Notes under the pieces: generated by a model | Database searches by the model: none | What the model was told of the DNA's origin: nothing | Seen by the model: the letters and a program-made list of their open reading frames with translations, nothing else | From: Polymorphobacter sp. | GTDB lineage: Bacteria; Pseudomonadota; Alphaproteobacteria; Sphingomonadales; Sphingomonadaceae | Assembly (NCBI RefSeq): GCF_025362435.1 | Contig: NZ_JANYGL010000086.1 | Coordinates: 1-44,814 of the forward strand | Length of the DNA stretch: 44,814 nucleotides | Direction: 5' to 3' | Made by a program: the position numbers and the translations under genes | Shown: positions 44,378-44,814 of the stretch, in pieces | Layout of the letters: each line of letters starts with the position of its first letter | Numbering within the stretch: position 1 is the first letter of the stretch

Positions 44378-44814
44378 ACCAGCGGGTGCGCCGCGGCGTC
44401 GGCGTCCTTGAGCGCTTCGTAGGCGGCGAGCAGCCGGGCGGTCATCGGCGCCCCGGTCCCCGGGGTCGGCCGGCCGTCGATCTCGCGGACCGCAGTGATG
44501 CCGCCCATCGTGCCGGTCACGAACACCTCGTCGGCACCGCGGACGTCGTCGATGGAGAACTCGCCCTGCCGAAGCGGGGCCGCGCCCGCTGCGCAGATGG
44601 CGACGACGTTCTGCCGGGTGATGCCGTTGAAGCAGTAGACGTCGCCCGAGGTGAAGACGGTGCGGTCCTTGACCCAGAACAGGTTGGTCGCGTTGCAGCT
44701 CGCGACATGGCCGTGCGGGTCGAGCATCACCGCCTCGTCGGCACCGTCGTCAATGACTTCGAGCAAGGCGCGGATCAGGTTGAGGCGGCTGTGCGAGTTG
44801 AGCCGCATGTCGAA
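44374..44814 (-). CDS. Branched-chain aminotransferase-like PLP enzyme (class IV), C-terminal part
   Basis: The frame runs off the right edge, so only about the last 146 codons are here; the internal ATG at 44808 is not the start, since the preceding in-window codons (Phe-Asp) are open. Sequence such as RLNSHSRLNLIRALLEVIDDGADEAVMLDPHGHVASCNATNLFWVKD and CFNGITRQNVVAIC is the C-terminal domain of fold-type IV aminotransferases (IlvE, D-amino acid transaminase, ADC lyase), with the phosphate-binding NGITR and GTMGGI loops. The catalytic Lys would lie outside the window. It is most like the BCAT-like group that in plants is fused to the sulfotransferase-like domain encoded next. Confidence 0.9.
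   Translation of the reverse strand, partial: FDMRLNSHSRLNLIRALLEVIDDGADEAVMLDPHGHVASCNATNLFWVKDRTVFTSGDVYCFNGITRQNVVAICAAGAAPLRQGEFSIDDVRGADEVFVTGTMGGITAVREIDGRPTPGTGAPMTARLLAAYEALKDADAAAHPLV

Overview
The window is GC-rich, densely packed chromosomal DNA that most resembles an alphaproteobacterium of the Sphingomonadales. The signs are the RND efflux set, the Tat-exported TldD/DUF4159/MoxR/DUF58 cluster, an AQKR-type TonB receptor, secreted GH92 and M20 hydrolases, and codon use with heavy third-position GC that leaves long antisense shadow frames. The genus is inference. I see no rRNA, tRNA, CRISPR array, insertion sequence, integrase or phage gene, so this looks like ordinary chromosome with small accessory modules.

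Layout. 1-3.5 kb: DNA polymerase IV and a secreted GH92 alpha-mannosidase, closed by a 32-bp-arm palindromic repeat. 3.7-5.8 kb (minus): an exported M20 metallopeptidase followed by a class I glutamine amidotransferase. 6.3-8.1 kb: an exported protein with two retropepsin-like lobes plus TPRs. 8.1-11.3 kb (minus): a tight three-gene operon of ATP-grasp ligase, flavin-dependent monooxygenase and dicarboxylate/amino-acid symporter. 11.4-11.8 kb: a VOC protein. 11.9-22.6 kb (minus): an eight-gene, 10.7 kb operon, TldD - TldE - DUF4159 - MoxR - DUF58 - BatA - DUF4175-like - GATase-like membrane protein, with three successive 4-nt start/stop overlaps. 22.8-30.9 kb: a methyltransferase-like protein that has lost its SAM loop, then a tripartite RND pump led by a small coupled protein, all opposite a divergent TetR regulator with a clear operator. 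31-33.3 kb: a triple-PAS LuxR regulator, a GlsB/YeaQ-type membrane protein, and a low-affinity iron permease interrupted by an in-frame amber codon. 33.5-40.4 kb: a TonB-dependent receptor, a PoxB-like ThDP enzyme and KatG, ending in a long UUCG hairpin. 40.5-44.8 kb (minus): a branched-chain aminotransferase-like protein (cut by the window edge), two sulfotransferase-like P-loop proteins, a Tat-exported HSL-type esterase and a ROK fructokinase.

The best candidates for something not well described are four. First, the TldD-to-DUF4175 operon, where TldD carries a Tat signal, its expected partner TldE has none, and the DUF4159 protein has a twin-arginine motif with the second Arg changed to Gly. 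Second, the ATP-grasp/LLM/symporter operon. Third, the split aminotransferase-sulfotransferase operon, whose first two members resemble the two halves of a plant fusion protein. Fourth, the amber-interrupted iron permease, whose reading frame continues with family-like sequence after the stop. Functions are assigned from motifs read by eye; no database search was possible.
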